DNA of 64,000 nucleotides from Phaeosaccion multiseriatum (lineage: Eukaryota; Ochrophyta, other classes), in assembly GCA_965112735.1 (NCBI GenBank), contig OZ218952.1:5518001-5582000 (forward strand), in the 5' to 3' direction. How positions within the stretch are numbered: the first letter of the stretch is position 1; each line of letters starts with the position of its first letter. The notes under the pieces were generated by a model. It searched no databases and was not told where the DNA came from. It saw nothing but the letters and a program-made list of their open reading frames with translations. Of the stretch, positions 1-11,010 are shown in pieces. Both the position numbers and the translations under genes were made by a program.

Positions 1-1
1 T

Positions 2-724
2 GTGTTGACGACTTTGCTCCCCGAAACTTGCGTTCTGATGCGGATTTCCTTTTGTCCCTCTCTTCTATCAAAGGAACGCCTGCAAAAGGCGCGAGATGGG
101 CTTCTCAACGACGGCGTAAGTCTTGTAATGAAGGACGATACGGAGTACCAAGTCTTCCTGAGCCACGCTGGGACGGAGAAGCGGGGCATTGTGTCTCTGC
201 TGCACAGATGTCTGTGGCAGAGAGGAATTCCGACTTTCTTGGATGAGAGAAGCCTGGAGGCAGGAGACCGCGCGGAGGACAAGATGCTCGAGGTAGCCAA
301 GGCCGCCCCGATTGGCGTGGTCGTGCTGAGTCCGTCTTTTGTGTGCCGAGAGTGGCCTCTTCAGGAGATGCAAATCTTCATGGACAGGGCGGAGAAGGGG
401 GAAGCAACGCTGGTGCCGTTATTTTTCGGGCTGACGGTTGAGGAATGCTGGGACACGGGCAAATTAGAAGACGACCATCCCGGCGTGAAGAAGACATGGG
501 GAAAGTGGAGCAAAGGGGAGGAAGGGGGTTGGGGTTGGCTTGAGCAGGGGAAGACAGCAGACGAGCTTGCGAAAGACCTGCTGTGGGGTGTGGGTATGCA
601 CACGGGTCTCCGCGACGACCAGAAAGAAGATCTGTTTGCTCTCGCCAAAAGAGTGGCCAACAAGGTGGAAAGGGCATTGACGACGTTACATTCCAAGTCC
701 AAGAAAAGAAAATTCGAAGGGTAG
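2..724 (+). CDS. TIR-domain protein, C-terminal part (truncated by window edge)
   Basis: The reading frame is open from the window edge to TAG at 722-724. A TIR domain starts near 145 with YQVFLSHAGTEKRG (box 1), followed by IPTFLDE and then SPSFVCREWPLQEM. The Glu four residues after Trp in that last motif sits where TIR NADases such as SARM1 and plant TIRs carry their catalytic Glu, so NAD+ cleavage is plausible but inferred. A Lys/Arg-rich tail (SKSKKRKFEG) ends the protein. The domain is closely similar to the TIR at 57400-58044 and more distantly to the one at 47190-47700, where TIR follows LRR-Roc-COR. This is therefore probably the end of a third TIR-ROCO receptor whose body lies outside the window. 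There is no ATG near the edge; an ATG at 129, just before the TIR, is an alternative start for a TIR-only protein. Confidence 0.85.
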   Translation: MLTTLLPETCVLMRISFCPSLLSKERLQKARDGLLNDGVSLVMKDDTEYQVFLSHAGTEKRGIVSLLHRCLWQRGIPTFLDERSLEAGDRAEDKMLEVAKAAPIGVVVLSPSFVCREWPLQEMQIFMDRAEKGEATLVPLFFGLTVEECWDTGKLEDDHPGVKKTWGKWSKGEEGGWGWLEQGKTADELAKDLLWGVGMHTGLRDDQKEDLFALAKRVANKVERALTTLHSKSKKRKFEG

Positions 725-1603
725 GAGGGGGGTTCCACACTGACATGCACGTGTGATGGGGGGGGGCAGAAGCCCGGACGTGACGGGTACCATAACACAA
801 GAATGAAATTGTATATAAACGTATTGTGTAGTGGAAGGAAGGTCCAGAAACGTGACGTCCATCTCAGAAGGCCAGCCAGAGCCGCCAGTCTTCGGGCCTA
901 CGTGCTTCCACGCCGGGCCTTCTCAGGTGGTGGTCTTGTTTTTGGACTCTGCGTGCCTCTTGTCTGTCTGTCTGTCTACCACTCAGTTCGCTCGTTCGCT
1001 CGCTTGCTCCTCCACGCTCTTTTGCTGCATTGGTGTAACTTTGGTGTGCGTTGGTGTGCCTCACGCTTAACTTGTGTGGTGGGCCGTCAAGGACTATCCA
1101 CTTCACATACACAGTACTAGAACGGAGGGGAGCGGCCGCTTTTCATGTGGAGCCCTTGTCATGTTGTAAGTTGCTGGGCGATGAGTCAGGCAACGTCTTA
1201 GCACCGTAGGAATCACATTGCGGGGTCCGGCCTCTCTCTCCGCTCTAGTCGTATAAATTAATCCATAAACTATAATTGAATTGACAGATGGTATTAAAAC
1301 TTATAATAGGAGAGCTTGCTTGGGTTGTGCTCAAACACATGAAACCATGCAACAAGTAACCTTCCCCCTTACCCTACAACCCCCCCTGGCCCAGACAGTG
1401 TAACCGCCCCCCCCCTCCTCGGTCTTTCCCACTTGGGCCTCTAAGAACCCATTTTTTGCTTACTTGGGGCTCTCAGGGTACCCATTGTTTGCTTACCTGG
1501 GCCTCAGGGTATCTAGTGTTTGCCTACTTCGACCTCAGTTGGGCCCCAGGGTACCCATTACCCATTGTTCGCTTACTTGGGCCTGAGGGTGCCCATTATG
1601 TGC
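725..1603. other. Spacer between convergent genes
   Basis: About 880 bases separate the TIR gene stop from the DUF3172 gene stop. Open frames here are short and unlike protein. The stretch 1240-1330 is AT-rich and probably holds 3' UTR or transcription-end signals of the TIR gene. From 1431 onward it consists of the degenerate minisatellite listed separately. Confidence 0.5.
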
Positions 1604-1640
1604 TTACTTGGGTCTCAGGGTGTTGATTATCTTGGCTCTA
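1431..1640. repeat. Degenerate ~32-bp minisatellite overlapping a gene end
   Basis: About six imperfect copies of a unit like ACTTGGGCCTCAGGGTACCC followed by ATTGTTTGCTT lie head to tail. The last copy contains the final codons and stop of the minus-strand DUF3172 gene (the INTLRPK end). The array may therefore have grown from the 3' end of that gene. Confidence 0.7.
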
Positions 1641-4093
1641 TCGTCGTCATACACGTCTTCCCCGAGCCCAATCTTGGGGTTGCTCAGGAACTCGTTCTGA
1701 GGAGGAGGAGGAGGAGGAGGAGGACGAGCAGCAGCAGCAGGAGGAGGAGGGTGAGGAGGACACACACACACACACAGGCACACACACACGCCCAGACAAC
1801 ACGGGCAAACACAAACACACACATACACGCACACCCACACATACACACATATATACACACGCCGACACACATACATACACATACATACACACACCCACAC
1901 ACACACCTGCGCATCGTCGCTCTGATACACACACGAGAGCAGCGGGTTGTCGTCAAGATCGCCCACAAAGGCCCATGTATTCATGCCGTTCTTACACGTG
2001 TTGACCTCCTTATCCGACAGCAAATGGCGACGCTGCAGCACCTCTACCACGTTAGCGGGCCTCAGCACACACGCCGGCTTGACGTCCGCTTGGCTCACAT
2101 GGATGGAGAAGGGGTTGAAGGTGACAAACACGCGTTGGTCCAGAGCCATGGCGGAGGAACCGTATATCTGCGGAGGATTGAGGATGGAGGAGGAGGAGGA
2201 GGAGGAGGAGGAGGAGGATGGAGGAGAAGGAGGAGGATGGAGGAGGAGGAGGAGGATGGAGGATGGAGGATGGAGGAGGAGGAGGAGGAGGAGGAGGAGG
2301 AGGAGGAGGAGGAGGAGGAGGAGGGGGAGGAGGAGGAGGAGGAGGATGGAGGAGGAGGGGGATAAATAGCAGTGTATGAATGGCAGTGGAGGAGCGGGCC
2401 CGGGTGGGGTGGGGTGGGGGGTGGGGTGGCAGAACAGAGTAGAGAGGAGTAGAGGCATGAGACAGAGAGAGGACAATGGTTCATCAGGACTGATCATCAG
2501 GACTGACACTCAAACAAAGTGTGGCGTGCTCTCTCCTCTTCCCTCTCCTCTGTTCGCCCCTCTCTGCCTCCTCTGCAGCTAGACTGACGGAATGACGGAC
2601 GAACGGAAGTGGGGGTGGGCTTGCGCCCTCCTCTCTCCCCTCTCTCCTCTATTCTGTTCTCGCTCTCCTCTCTCCTCCGGCCTCTTTCTCCCCTCTCTCC
2701 TCCGGTCTGTTTCTCTCCTCTCTCCTATCCTCTTTCTCCTCTATTCTCTCCCTCCCCTCTCTCCTCTGTTCCCTCTCCTCTCTCCTCCTCCTCTCCGGTC
2801 TCTCTCTCCTCTCTCTTTCCTCCGGTGTCTCTCTCTCCCCTCTCCTCCGTTCTCTGTCCTCTGTTCTTTGTACTCTCTCCTCTCTTCCCTGTCCTCTCTC
2901 TTTCCTCCGGTCTCTCTCTCCTCTCTCCTCTGTCCTCCCCTGTACCTGGCAAATATTAGGGTTCGGCGCTTGGCGGTCGATGGCGTCTCGGCTGGCAAGG
3001 TCCTTCGGGTTGGTGTTGATGGCGGAGTCAAGCGTTACGCCCGTGCCTATACCGAGCACGAACATGCCTGCGACGACAGAGAGAGGAGGGGGGGGTAGAG
3101 GGAGGGAGAGACAAGACAGCGAGCGAGAGAGCGAGTGAGGGCGCGCACACGCAGAGACGGGAGGCGTCAGTCGGAGAGGGGAAAAGAGAGCCCCTCTATC
3201 GTCTACAGACGTCGGTGCATGAGCAAGCTGCTGCTGCTAAGGGAGAAGTTGTACGTGAATGAATGCCTGGCCAAAAGAGGCAAGCGCATTCATTCCGTGG
3301 CTGGAACACAAGCGCCCGTTCCCCCTCCCCTTCCCCTTCCCCAGGAGCTGGCCAGGAGCTTGGGGAGTCTGTCCCGAAGCTCGATGCAGTACCGCAGTAC
3401 CACCGCCCCTCCTCCTCCCCCCCCCTCCTCCTCGACTCGCACCTGCCAAGACGGCTTTGCTAATGGCACTGGGCATGAGGTCCATGATGCCGCCCTTCCG
3501 CTGCGGCAGAGGCTCAATGACCGACCCTCTCCGGCCGCGGTAGTCGCCGTACTCGTCCTCGTCATAGTCATCGTCGCCATACATGTCATCATCACCATTG
3601 CCTCTGCTGTAAGGAGGCCGTCGCCGCCGAGGGCCGCTGCGGCTGGCGCTGCTGAAACTGTCTTTGTCGTCTGGTCCCATTCCCAGCGCTGTGTTGCTGC
3701 GGGTATGTCGGGGGGAGGAGTGAAGTGGGCAGAGGAGAAGGGGGAGGGGTGGGGAGTAACAAGGTGAGGCGGATGTCTGAGGTTTTGATCGTGAAGGAGC
3801 AGAGGTTCTGGGCGCAGGAGGAGCAAGAGGATTTAAGGAGCGCGGCTGTTGAGCAGTTGCTTCTCTTTCACGGAAGCAACTCACCTCTTTCGGAAGCATC
3901 CTTCGCAAATAGATGTTGCCTGCAGTCCCCCTCCTCCTCCTCCTCCTCCAGCTACTACTCCTGCTGCCCCTCGTCGGGCTCCCCTCGCCCCTCCCCCCCC
4001 AAGTGGCCTGCCCGAACACGATGCAGGCGTGGGTAGGAAGCCCTGCGCACTCGACAGGCTCACCGCCACCACCAAGGTCGCCAACCAAGTCAT
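1604..4093 (-). CDS. DUF3172 family plastid protein
   Basis: Exons on the minus strand: 4093-3885, 3696-3443, 3067-2946, 2167-1907, 1696-1604. All joins keep phase and give 312 aa. The start ATG is followed by a signal peptide (MTWLATLVVAVSLSSAQ) and then GFLPTP, matching the signal peptide plus Phe that directs proteins into complex red plastids. Residues about 100-118 are Asp/Tyr-rich. One hydrophobic segment (VLAGMFVLGIGTGVTL) lies at about 150-166. The conserved C-terminal part includes SRDAIDRQAPNPNIC, RVFVTFNPFSIHVSQ, KPACVLR and CVYQSDDAQ, which I recognise as the cyanobacterial/plastid DUF3172 family. Its biochemical role is unknown; a thylakoid or envelope membrane location is inferred. 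The introns are swollen by (GT)n, (GGA)n and CT-rich repeats. Transcription diverges from the carbonic anhydrase gene. Confidence 0.88.
2186..2354. repeat. (GGA)n homopurine tract in an intron
   Basis: An almost uninterrupted GGA/GGAGGAT tract lies inside the intron between the third and fourth exons of the DUF3172 gene. On the coding strand it reads as polypyrimidine leading to the acceptor. Confidence 0.9.
2630..2940. repeat. CT-rich (CTCTCC)n-like tract in an intron
   Basis: About 300 bases of imperfect CTCTCTCC/TCCTCT repeats fill the rest of the same DUF3172 intron. Apparent Leu/Ser/Pro or Arg/Glu reading frames here are repeat artefacts. Confidence 0.85.
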
Positions 4094-4680
4094 CCTTTGC
4101 ACAGCAAGGAGATCGAGGAGAGGAAGACGCCTCTATTGAAAAGGCTTAGCAAATGCCTATATGCCTCTAAGCGGGACGACTAGAATTTGCGTTTCAATGT
4201 TTCTTGCGACGTACTCGCGCCCCCCCCCCCCCCACCACCACCACCCCCCCAGAGATTGAACTCCCACTACGCAGGAGGAGGAGGGGAAATAATAGGCGAT
4301 TTGCGTGTCGAGAGACGAGGAGCACGTAAGAGAGATGAGGAGCACCTAAGCCTCGTGAGCCACAAGGGGTTGAAATGAGGGCTACGCTTCTCCGGAGTTT
4401 GCAAGCGCTCCACTTAAACCAGAGGTGAGGAAGTGAGACGAGAGCAGAAGAATGGTTGCAGCTCTGAACATGCTGCTGGCTCCGAGTAGCAGAGAGGAAG
4501 CTTGGGTGCTTAGTTCATTCGCTGGCTGGGCTCAAGGCTAATCCCGATCCTCAACTTGGATCTTCACCCTGGGCTCTGACACGCGGCTCTGCAGCTGCTG
4601 CTGACCACTTGTCCCTCTCCTTCGCCCGTCTGTGCGTCTTACTCTCCCCCCTCCCCTTCGAAAGAGCTGCTACTCGGGCG
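4094..4680. other. Divergent spacer and unresolved 5' part of the carbonic anhydrase gene
   Basis: This stretch lies between the start of the DUF3172 gene and the first supported coding sequence of the carbonic anhydrase. It must hold both promoters and probably a first exon for the latter. It contains a C-run with CCA repeats at 4217-4250. An ATG at 4452 opens a 29-codon frame that ends in TAA and has no obvious donor, so I could not place the real start. Confidence 0.4.
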
Positions 4681-6000
4681 TACAGCAGGGGGCCAACTTG
4701 GCGCAATAGGGGCGGCTCCAATGCCGCTATCAGCAGTAGCAGCGGCGGCAGCGGCGTGATCCGCGAGGTGGGTGCTCAACAAAGGGAGGGGGCAGGCATA
4801 ACTGCGACGAGCTCTCGTTGCCCCCGTTTGGTGCCGGTGCTCTCAAATCCGCGAGCGAGCCAAGGGCTTCTGGCACTATCGTTTTTTTGTTTTGTTTTTT
4901 CTTCGTCCTGCTTGCTGTTTCTCTGACGCCGTTCTGCTGTCCTCTCCGCTCCTCCCCCTTATCTCTGTGCCCCGCCGCAGCCAACCGTCACGTTTGATAA
5001 GACCGGGAAAGCAACAGCCTCGTGCGGCTGTGGCGACAGGCATCCACACAAGCACACGCACGAGCACCTGAAGAAGCCTGGGACGGCCGTCAGGAGCGGT
5101 ACTCGAAGGGCCAGTGTGCATAGTTCGGCGAGAAACGAGAGAGACTCTGTCTTGAAACGTGAGTGAGACTTGGGGGGGGGGTGCGAAGAAGGGGAGGGGA
5201 GGCAGAGGCGGGTGTTCGCTTTCGTACGCACTCTCTCGCCTGCCGCCACCTGCTGCGTCCTGCCATTCGGCTGGGGTCCCTCCCCTCCCCTCCCCTCCCC
5301 TCCCCTCCCCTCCCCTCCCCTCCCCTCCCCTCCCCTCCCCTCCCCTCCCCTCCCCTCCCCTCCCCTCCCCTCCCCTTCCCTCCCCTCCCATCCTCTCCTC
5401 TCTTCTCCACTCCTCTCTAGGCTTCTCACTTTGTCAATGCCATCCTCTGCCATCCCCCCCCCCCCCCTTCCTCAGCGCAAGACTATGCAACGGCCAAGCA
5501 GTTTCTTCAGGCACCCCCCCTGCAGCAGATTTACGATGCCAACATGGCTTGGGTAGAGGACACTACCAAAGACGACCCCACTTTCTTCCAGCGGCAGGAG
5601 TATCTACACAAGGTCTGTGAGTGGTGTGAGTGATGTGAGTGATGTGAGTGATGTGAGTGATGTGAGTGATGTGAGTGGTGTGGGAGGAGGGGTCTGTGCT
5701 GTGCTGTTCACAGGAGGCACCTCTTTGCTCTCTCCTTCTACATGAGCACCCAGAGCAAGAGGGACGAGAGGGCAGGGCGAAGGGGGCGAGGAGGGCGAAG
5801 GGGGAAGGGGGGAGGGGCAGTCCTTCCAGTGTCGCTGCTTCTACTATTGCCGCTGCTGGTGCTGCAGCTACTGCTGCTGTTGATGATGATCGACACCATC
5901 GCAACGATGATGACGTGACTAAGAAGACAGACGCACTTACCTTGCTCCGGCCCCTTGCTTGTTTGTGTGTGCGCGCCCGTGTGTGTGTGTGTGTGTGTGT

Positions 6001-6038
<38 letters not shown>

Positions 6039-7776
6039 CCTGTGTGCGTGTGTGCCCCTCAGCCTGACTACTTTTTCATCGGATGCAGCGACGCGCGGGT
6101 GTCAGTGCAGGAGATGACGGGCCTCAAGGGGGGGGAGGTGTTCGTGCACAGGAATATCGCCAACACCGTGGTCAACACCGATCTAAGTAAGTCAGCGATT
6201 TGTGTATTCAACACAGGTCTAGCGAGTAAGTGAGTGAGTGAGTGATTTGTGTATTCAACACAGATCTAGCGAGTGAGTGACTAAGTGAGTGAGTGAGTGA
6301 GTGAGTGAGTGAGTGAGTGATTTGCCGCCGTACTGTACCTTCTTACCCGCCCAACGGTCCTTTCGCTCTCGTTGATGAGGTGTTTCCGTTGCGTGGTATG
6401 CCTCTGCCGCCCCCGCTCCCTTCCTCTCCCCTCTCCCCTCCCCTCCCCTGCCCATTCCTCTCCCCTCCTCTCCCCTCCTCTCCCCTCCCCTCCCCTCATT
6501 TACCCTCCCCTCCCCTCCTCTTCCCTCCCCTCCCCTCCCTTGCTCTTTCCCTGCCACCACCTGTCCATCCCCCTCCCCTTTCTTCCCCTTATCTGCCCCG
6601 CAGACTTCATCTCTGTGCTGACGTACGCAGTGGACTTCCTGAAGGTCAAGGACGTGATTGTGTGCGGTCACTACAACTGCGGAGGGGTTATCGCCTCCCT
6701 CGCCGACCCCTTTGACGACCCCGCCTATGGTGCTCTTGTAAGTTTACGTATGGTGGTTCTTCATGACGTGTAATTAAGTATTGTGCAGTGTTGAGTCTTT
6801 TCGATGATGTGGGGCTTGTTAAGGTGGGGGTTACCATGCACGCCTTTGGGTTGGTTGGTTGGTTGGTGTCGGTTGGTTTGGTTGGTTTATAAGTTCCTTG
6901 CTGCCTTCAACTGACTCATCTGTGTCTCTCCCTCTCTGTGTGTACGTACCCGATACCTGAATAACAAACAAACAAACAAACAAACAGGACTGCTGGCTCA
7001 TGTAAGCTTACGTATGATGGTTCATCACGTTACTAAAAGTATTGTGCAGTGTTGAGTCTTTTCGAAGATGCGGGCTTCTTGAGACAGGTTACCATGCACA
7101 CCTTTGGGTTGGCTGGTTGGTTGGTGGTTCTCGGTTGGTTTGGGTAGTTCATTATTTCAACGGACTCATCTCTGTCTCTCTTTGTATGTACATACCCGAT
7201 ACTTGCGCAAACAACAAACAAACACAAACAAACAAAACAACAGGAACCTTCGGGACATTCAGCGTATGCACAGCAAAGAGCTTGCGGAGATAAAGGAAGA
7301 GAGGCCCAAGCAGCAGCGCCTTGTCGAGCTCAACGTCATGGAGCAGTGCTTACGTCTCTTCTACAACCCCATCATTCAGCGGGCACATCGCCGCCACAAG
7401 ATGCCCAAGATCCACGGGTGAGGCAGGATAAGGAGGGGAGGGAACGAAGCAAGGAAGGGAGGGAGGGAGGAAGGAGGGAGAGAGGAAGGCGGGAGAGAGG
7501 AAGGAAGGAAGGAAGGAGGGAGGGAGGAAGGAAGGAGGGAGGGAGAGAGAGAGGGAGGGAGGGAGTCCGAGGGCCACTCCTGCAGCCTTGCCCAAACCGA
7601 GGCATGCGTTCCCTCTCTCTTTTGTCTCTCTTGCATTTTTTTCTCTCTCTCTCACTGCTCCTTTCTTCCCCTCCCCCCCGTCCGTCTCTTCACCCCCCAG
7701 GATGGTGTACGACGTTGGTAACGGTCTACTCAAGCCCATCGACATACCCGTGGGGGATATCTTTCAAGTACAATAA
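4681..7776 (+). CDS. Beta-carbonic anhydrase (5' end not resolved)
   Basis: Supported exons: about 4681-4767, 4981-5158, 5476-5612, 6063-6186, 6604-6737, a 14-base exon 6988-7001, 7244-7417 and 7701-7776, all in phase. The enzyme interconverts CO2 and bicarbonate. Beta-class zinc site: Cys in FIGCSDAR (codon 6084-6086), His in VCGHYNCGG (6669-6671) and Cys of the same motif (6678-6680), with the Asp-Arg pair of CSDAR also present. Conserved blocks [23 protein letters not shown] and [13 protein letters not shown] follow in family order. An N-terminal extension carries Ser/Gly-rich sequence and a Cys/His cluster ([15 protein letters not shown]) not typical of the family. The start codon and any targeting signal are unresolved, so the compartment is unknown; a role in CO2 concentration is inferred. 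Confidence 0.9.
5278..5400. repeat. (TCCCC)n pentanucleotide array
   Basis: About 22 near-perfect TCCCC units lie in an intron of the carbonic anhydrase gene. The minus strand has GGGG every five bases, a pattern able to form G-quadruplexes. Confidence 0.9.
5982..6036. repeat. (GT)n microsatellite
   Basis: A GT dinucleotide run lies just upstream of the acceptor of the exon carrying CSDAR in the carbonic anhydrase gene. Similar tracts, (GAGT)n at 6222-6320 and a CCCCT-rich stretch at 6420-6560, fill the next intron. Confidence 0.85.
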
Positions 7777-8441
7777 CCAAACAAGCCGTGACGGGAGAGA
7801 GAGGAATCGAGGAGGGAGAGGACCCCGTCAACTTGTTAGGAGGACGATGGGGTGAAGCTTCGTTCACTTACGGGGGTTAGGCTTTGTATACTTTGGACAG
7901 AGGCGTGAACGAAGTCGAGGACGGATGGACATAGAACCGAGCTTGGGTGAAGCGTGCGTGAGGTGGAGGGAGCTGCCGGCCCAAATGCCTCTGCCTGTAC
8001 GGCCCCTGCCTGTATGGGGGCGGGCATTGACCTCAGCCCACCGACCGAGCAAGGTCAGCTGTCCGTGCGAGAAGGTTATTTACTGAGGGGTCTAGGGCTC
8101 TGAGGGGCTCTAGCGCTGGGAGCTGCAGCAGGTGATGCAAGGACAGCGGGCAAGTGTTTGGTTCAAGAGCAGTCAGTCAACGTTTCGAGGGTGACGTTGT
8201 TGAAGAAGCCGAAATAGTAGAATCACAGGGTGAATGGGGGAGTAGTAGTTAGGTGTGTATAGTCAACCCCCATTATGTATGGTATTCCTAAGTAGAGGCT
8301 AGTTGCAGTTTGTTATTTACATAAGAGAAGGATCACATACTTATCACAACAGATTACGTATCCTTTCACAAGACTTTTCTGTCTTCGAGAGTGGGAGGGA
8401 GTCCCCGCCACACGAATCAAAACGATCGGAGAGGGCATGAT

Positions 8442-8489
<48 letters not shown>

Positions 8490-8504
8490 CCGTCCGTCGT
8501 CGGA
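7777..8504. other. Spacer between convergent genes
   Basis: This stretch holds the 3' flanks of the carbonic anhydrase and coiled-coil genes. There is a (TG)n microsatellite at about 8441-8487, just beyond the stop of the coiled-coil gene. I see no other coding sequence. Confidence 0.5.
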
Positions 8505-9634
8505 TCATGCCGCCGCCTTGGGTGCCAGGCTGTCCCCCACGGGCTCCGTGCTGCCATCCATCGCCGATGATAGAAGTGCCTTCCCTACCCCCGCCCCACT
8601 GCCCTCTTGCATAAGCTCGACCACTTGTGTGACCTCGATGAGGCGGAGTTTGCATTTGGCCGCCTCGTTGTCGGTCTTTGTTCTCTCTGTGGTCCATTTG
8701 CGGAGTACCTCCTCCTCCGTCTTGTTGTCCGCTTCGAGCATTCGGCACTTGGGAGGGGGGGGGGGGGGGGGAGAGGAGGAAGTGATCTGTAAGGAGCAGT
8801 CCGATACTTCCACTCGAAGGGAGTTGGAGGTGAGGCAGAGGAGAAGGGATCGGCGTGTTGAGGGCCACAGATGCTTGAGTGCAGGGGTGAGCGCCACAAA
8901 GGCACTCCCGCCGCTATCCTCGGACCTTTGTCCTTCAAAGGGATTACCCCTGTCTCTCCCGTACCGGCTCTTCACCTCTTTCTTTGTGTCTCCCATGCCC
9001 GGTCACCACCCACAGTCTCCGCTCGCGTCTGTGCACCCCTCTCACCTCTCATACCACACTCCCTCACAGACCATGGCTGGGTATTAATCGCCGTATTCCT
9101 CACCTTCCTGTAGCAAACCTTTCTTGCATTGGCCTTCATAATAACCACTGTGTCCCATGCGTCCTTTAGTAGAAGAAGCAGCTCCAGATGATCAATGTAG
9201 GGCATGGACAGGCCCAAATCCTGTGCCAGATTCAGGCATCTCTGCGACAAGGACACCGGGAATGAAGAGCAGTAGGATGAGAATAAGAAAGAGGTAGCTG
9301 TAAACAACGCTGCAAAAGGTGTTTCTCCTTGCTTTATTCAGCCTACCCCGTAACAATGAAGGACCAAGTGAGACACATGAAGAAGGGGCCGACCCCCAAA
9401 CAACCCATTGCCCTCCACTACCGGCAATCCTCCGACCGCCCCCGCCCCCTAACCGCTTTCTGCACTCACCGGCCATTGAAGCTGCGCCGCCAGCTGCTTC
9501 ACTTGGTCTAAGCTTTGCTGGTTCAAGCCACCATCCTCCATCATGGCCCACACCTTGTCCACAGTCTTGTTGGTCTCTTCTAGCAGCTCTTCGAGATTCA
9601 TTTTCGTCCGCGGCTTCTTCTCAGCGTCCCCCAT
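8505..9634 (-). CDS. Small acidic coiled-coil protein, unknown function
   Basis: Exons on the minus strand: 9634-9470, 9241-9119, 8747-8505, all phase 0, giving 176 aa. The ATG lies in a good context and the frame begins MGDAEKKPRTKMNLEELLEE. Residues about 12-95 are helical and Leu-rich (LDQVKQLAAQLQ, HLELLLLLKDAWD), and a second charged helix follows (NKTEEEVLRKWTTERTKTDNE). There are no membrane segments, signal peptide or catalytic motif. I do not recognise the family. Its shape suits a small adaptor or subunit of a complex, but that is inference. It diverges from the RBR ligase gene across a 650-base spacer. Confidence 0.65.
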
Positions 9635-9917
9635 GGTTTCTTCCTGTTCGCGCTTAACTAAGCCCAGGTACGGTAAGCAGAGGAGGAGAGGGATATCGGA
9701 GAGGGCCGCGCACCGAAACTGTAACCGGATCTGTGAGTTTGGACCACCAACTGCCAGGGCTGATCACGGAAATTACTTTTAGACAACCGACACGAACGAT
9801 CGGTTCGCCACAGGATCCTGGCTGGTATCAACTTTGTTCCAATGGGAAGAACTGATGAGTCAGAGGGACACGACCTCGAGGGCTAAGTTCCCCGGGGCGG
9901 TGAGACATTACTTTTAG

Positions 9918-9987
9918 ACAACCATAGATGGCACTTAAGGGTGTAATATATATAACAACCATAGATGGCACTCAAGGGTGTAATATA
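9918..9987. repeat. Two direct copies of a 33-bp element
   Basis: Copies at 9918-9950 and 9955-9987 share ACAACCATAGATGGCACT plus AAGGGTGTAATATA and differ at one base. They lie in the divergent promoter region about 300 bases before the RBR start and may be regulatory-site duplicates. Confidence 0.8.
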
Positions 9988-10035
9988 CGACTTGATCACG
10001 GAAACGTTCCGCGTTCATTCCAGGATCGCACTTTT

Positions 10036-10046
10036 TTTATATAAAG
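10036..10046 (+). promoter_or_regulatory. Possible TATA box of the RBR ligase gene
   Basis: TTATATAAAG lies about 245 bases before the ATG at 10288. It is the only TATA-like match seen in the spacer. Its role is a guess from sequence. Confidence 0.3.
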
Positions 10047-10287
10047 ACTCTCACACCACCCTCTAGATCACACCTCCTCGCCTCGGGCCACAAATCAAGA
10101 CTCATCTCATCTCACGAGTCTTTGTGCGCAAAGCAGTACTCCTGTTCTTCTTTTTTTTCTTTCCAGAAAGAGGGGAATCTCCTTTGGCCAATCACCATGA
10201 GGATCTCAGCAATCAGCATGCGCTTTGCTGGTACTGGACAGTAGGAGACGCTCTTCTGCGCGCTATCCACTCCGTGCTGTGCTGATA

Positions 10288-10973
10288 ATGGAGGCTGTCC
10301 TCAGAGACATCGAGGCGAGAGGACGAGGCGAGCCTACCCTTCGGCCACTTCGTCCGGTGCGGATGATGGAGACTGTCTTCAGAGACATCAAGGCGAGGGG
10401 GCGGGGCGAGGAGGCTTATGGGGAGGAAGAGAAGAAAGAGGGGGAGCAGGACCAAGGACACCGCCGCCATGTGGTTGTGGAACGGGGCGAAGGGGAGGAC
10501 GGAAGGAGCTGCGGTATTTGCTTCAGCGATCTTCCGGAGAGGGGCAGCGCCTCGAGTTGGGCAGACGCTCAGTGGCAGCACACCTTCCAGTCGCAGCACC
10601 AGCACCAGCACCAGCGGCAGCAGCTCGGCCCAGAGGCCTGCTCCCACGCCTTCTGCAACTCTTGCATGCGACAATACGTGATAGCCAGCGTGGAGGAGGG
10701 GAAAGTACTTCCTCACCAGCTCCAGTGCCCTGGTCTCTACTGTAGTGAGCCCTTGACGGACCTGGACGTCTCTAACCTTCTCCTGCAATCGACATTGAGT
10801 GCCTCTACGGCCTCCCGGCAACAGCCCCAGCACCAAGTCATCGTCATCCCCTGGAATGATCCCCAGAACGCGCTCCATGCAGGGCCCCCAACCCCGGCGT
10901 CGATGGCGTCGGTGATGGAACACGAGCAGTCTGAGCAGGAGCAAGAGCTGGAGCAAGAGCTGGAGCAGGAGCT

Positions 10974-11010
<37 letters not shown>

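Larger units (their letters stand above)
9635..10287. other. Divergent promoter region
   Basis: This spacer separates the coiled-coil gene (-) from the RBR ligase gene (+). It contains a direct repeat (9918-9987), a shared motif ATTACTTTTAGACAACC at about 9773 and 9907, and a TATA-like sequence near 10040. A short upstream open frame (ATG at 10197, TAG at 10242-10244) precedes the RBR start. Confidence 0.5.

Noticed and set aside
1644-2509. Long open frames on both strands rich in Glu/Arg or Leu/Pro/Ser
   Set aside because: They read (GGA)n, (GT)n and CT repeats in introns of the DUF3172 gene; only the conserved exon blocks are real.
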